The notes below the pieces were generated by a model. It ran no database searches and was not told the DNA's origin. It saw nothing but the letters and a program-made list of their open reading frames with translations. A stretch of DNA of 6,631 bases from DASWIP01 sp036397635 (GTDB taxonomy: Bacteria > Actinomycetota > AC-67). A program made the translations under genes and the position numbers. Shown piece by piece: positions 5,275 through 6,631 of this stretch; position 1 is the first letter of the stretch; every line of letters starts with the position of its first letter. The DNA is taken from contig DASWIP010000131.1 of the NCBI GenBank assembly GCA_036397635.1, positions 1 through 6,631 of the forward strand, read 5' to 3'.

Positions 5275-6631
5275 TGGGAACTCCCGTCCGTATCGTCGGC
5301 TCGGGGACGACCTCGCCGGCCAGGGCCGCGAACTCGGCCTCGAACGCCGCCTTGCGCTGGATCGCGTGACCCGCGATCTCGACGCGCGTGACGCCGTCGG
5401 CCGCGGTGGCACGGACCCAGACGCGCCGTCGCGCACTATACAGCGCGGGCACGAGCCCAACCAACAGCAACCCGGCCGCGATCAGCAGCAGCAACGCGCC
5501 CGGATTCGAGGCGATCTGGAACACCGAATACTGCTTCAGGTCCGAGAAGGTGATCTCAACGCCGTTGGGCAAGCTCGCCGTATCCCCGAGCCGAAGCGCC
5601 CCCACCTCGGCCGGGCTCAGATGCCGTGGATCCAGCCGGAACACGGATTGCGCACGATCCAGACGAAGGTCGCCGAGGTACTGCTGGAACAGCACCACCG
5701 GCGCGACGGGCTCGGGCCTGCCGTTGCGCGGCATCGCGCCCGTCTCAACGACCGGATCGGTGAAGAACAGCATCTCGAAACCGGTGTCCTGGGGCTCGGT
5801 CTGAGGCACCTTCACGACACCGCGCCACACGCCGGCCTCGGACAGGAAGATGGTCGGGCCGTCGTACAGGACCCGACCTCCTTGGGCCACTCTCAACACC
5901 GGCGCCCATCCCCAGGAGAGCTGATACACGCGAAGGCTGCCGTACGTGAGCGGCGAGTTCACGACGACGTCCTCCTGCCTGACCTGTTCGCCGTCGTCGA
6001 ACAGGCGCACGCTCGAGCGGAACTCGCGCGGCACCCCGTTCGGGTACCAGGACACGTCGAACTCATCGAGCGCCAGCTCGACGCCCGAGAACCGGTTGCC
6101 GAACGACCGGCCCGTCTCGAGGAAGTCGTACTCGATGGGCGTGTCGGCGAACCTCTCGCCTTCGATCACCGCGACCTGACCGGTGAAGCCCCACAGCTTG
6201 CCAATCGACACGCCGAGCAGCAGCACCAGGAACGAGGTGTGGAACAGCAGGCTGCCTCCTTCGCGCGCGCTCCCACGCTCGGCCGCCATCAGCCCGCCGC
6301 GCCGCGCGACCCTGAATCGCCGGCGGCGCAGCGTCGCGTGCGCGCGCGCGAGCACCTCGTCGGGATCCTGATCCGTTTCGCGAACCAGGTGATGCGACTG
6401 CGCGTCGAGGCTCGCCGACAGATAAGGGTCGGCGCGGAGCGCGCGCCAGAACCCCCGATACCGCGGCACGAGACATCCCACCAGGCTGACGAGCAGCAAC
6501 GCGTAGATCCCCATGAACCACCAGGCGCCGTAGACGTCGAACAGGCCGAGGAACTCGGCCACGGGCGCCCAGCCGGGATGCCCGGCGATCCACTCGTTGA
6601 CCGCTGCCACGCTGACCGGCCGCTGCGGGAA
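5267..6631 (-). CDS. resB: Cytochrome c biogenesis protein ResB (Ccs1), 5' end outside the window
   Basis: 454 codons plus a TGA stop (5267-5269) are visible, and the frame is still open at the right edge. ResB (Ccs1) is the second half of the System II cytochrome c synthase; its large outward domain presents apocytochrome and haem to CcsB. The visible sequence begins FPQR, the usual segment just after the first membrane helix, so only about the first 30-50 residues are missing. It continues with a short external loop (EFLGLFDVYGAWWF), helix 2 (~38-54, ending VGCLVPR), a cytoplasmic loop, helix 3 (~127-145, with His131 in LLFHTSFLVLLLGVS), a large extracytoplasmic beta-rich domain (~150-370), and helix 4 (~376-398) followed by ARRRVWVR and a ~50-residue tail. 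In-frame ATG or GTG codons such as the GTG at 6610 are internal. It overlaps ccsB by 8 bp. In actinobacteria a ccdA-type thiol transporter gene commonly lies just upstream, which would be off the right edge here. Confidence 0.95.
   Translation of the reverse strand, partial: FPQRPVSVAAVNEWIAGHPGWAPVAEFLGLFDVYGAWWFMGIYALLLVSLVGCLVPRYRGFWRALRADPYLSASLDAQSHHLVRETDQDPDEVLARAHATLRRRRFRVARRGGLMAAERGSAREGGSLLFHTSFLVLLLGVSIGKLWGFTGQVAVIEGERFADTPIEYDFLETGRSFGNRFSGVELALDEFDVSWYPNGVPREFRSSVRLFDDGEQVRQEDVVVNSPLTYGSLRVYQLSWGWAPVLRVAQGGRVLYDGPTIFLSEAGVWRGVVKVPQTEPQDTGFEMLFFTDPVVETGAMPRNGRPEPVAPVVLFQQYLGDLRLDRAQSVFRLDPRHLSPAEVGALRLGDTASLPNGVEITFSDLKQYSVFQIASNPGALLLLIAAGLLLVGLVPALYSARRRVWVRATAADGVTRVEIAGHAIQRKAAFEAEFAALAGEVVPEPTIRTGVPSG
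5281..5285 (-). promoter_or_regulatory. Ribosome binding site deciding the GTG start of ccsB
   Basis: On the - strand the sequence reads GGGAG, then six bases (TTCCCA), then GTG at 5274-5272. The site lies inside the end of resB. It favours this GTG over the longer reading with an extra ~62 residues, which would begin inside resB and has a composition unlike any CcsB N-terminus. Confidence 0.5.

Noticed and set aside
4315..5391. A 358-codon open frame on the + strand opposite ccsB and the end of resB
   Set aside because: The product is rich in Arg, Gly, His and Gln and lacks recognisable motifs, while the - strand carries clear CcsB and ResB sequence. It is an antisense shadow.
1..6631. CRISPR repeats, insertion sequences, att sites, tRNA or other RNA genes
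   Set aside because: No spaced direct repeats, transposase-like proteins, terminal inverted repeats or tRNA-like sequences were found on reading both strands.

Overview
The window is high-GC DNA with strong G/C preference at third codon positions. It looks like a chromosomal segment from an actinobacterium (Actinomycetota), possibly an uncultured lineage. Three things point there: a System II cytochrome c maturation pair (ResB then CcsB), a luciferase-like oxidoreductase of the type that usually uses coenzyme F420, and glycosyltransferase genes with actinobacterial-style composition. No rRNA, tRNA, CRISPR array, insertion sequence or phage gene was seen.

Left part (1-490): the last 36 codons of an unidentified + strand gene end 3 bp before a - strand remnant of a GT4-type glycosyltransferase. 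The remnant keeps the family's C-terminal ~60 residues but lacks the catalytic core. A short piece resembling a GT4 N-terminus lies in another frame just upstream, which suggests a large internal deletion. A spacer of about 110-130 bp then leads to the next gene.

Centre (491-3253): one + strand gene encodes a 920-residue protein. It has a GT4-like half, a MurG/GT28-like half, an arginine-rich linker and a small unassigned C-terminal domain. It is probably a cell-envelope or exopolysaccharide glycosyltransferase. This multidomain layout is the most unusual thing in the window.

Right part (3260-6631, - strand): an apparent operon read right to left. resB (its start is outside the window) overlaps ccsB by 8 bp, and ccsB overlaps an LLM-class oxidoreductase gene by 4 bp (ATGA). 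ResB and CcsB together form the membrane complex that delivers haem to apocytochrome c outside the membrane. The oxidoreductase has no evident part in that process but appears to be translationally coupled to it. This operon ends tail-to-tail with the glycosyltransferase gene, with only 6 bp between the stop codons.

No clearly new multi-gene system can be demonstrated. The best candidates for follow-up are the composite glycosyltransferase with its uncharacterised C-terminal domain, and the decayed glycosyltransferase beside it.
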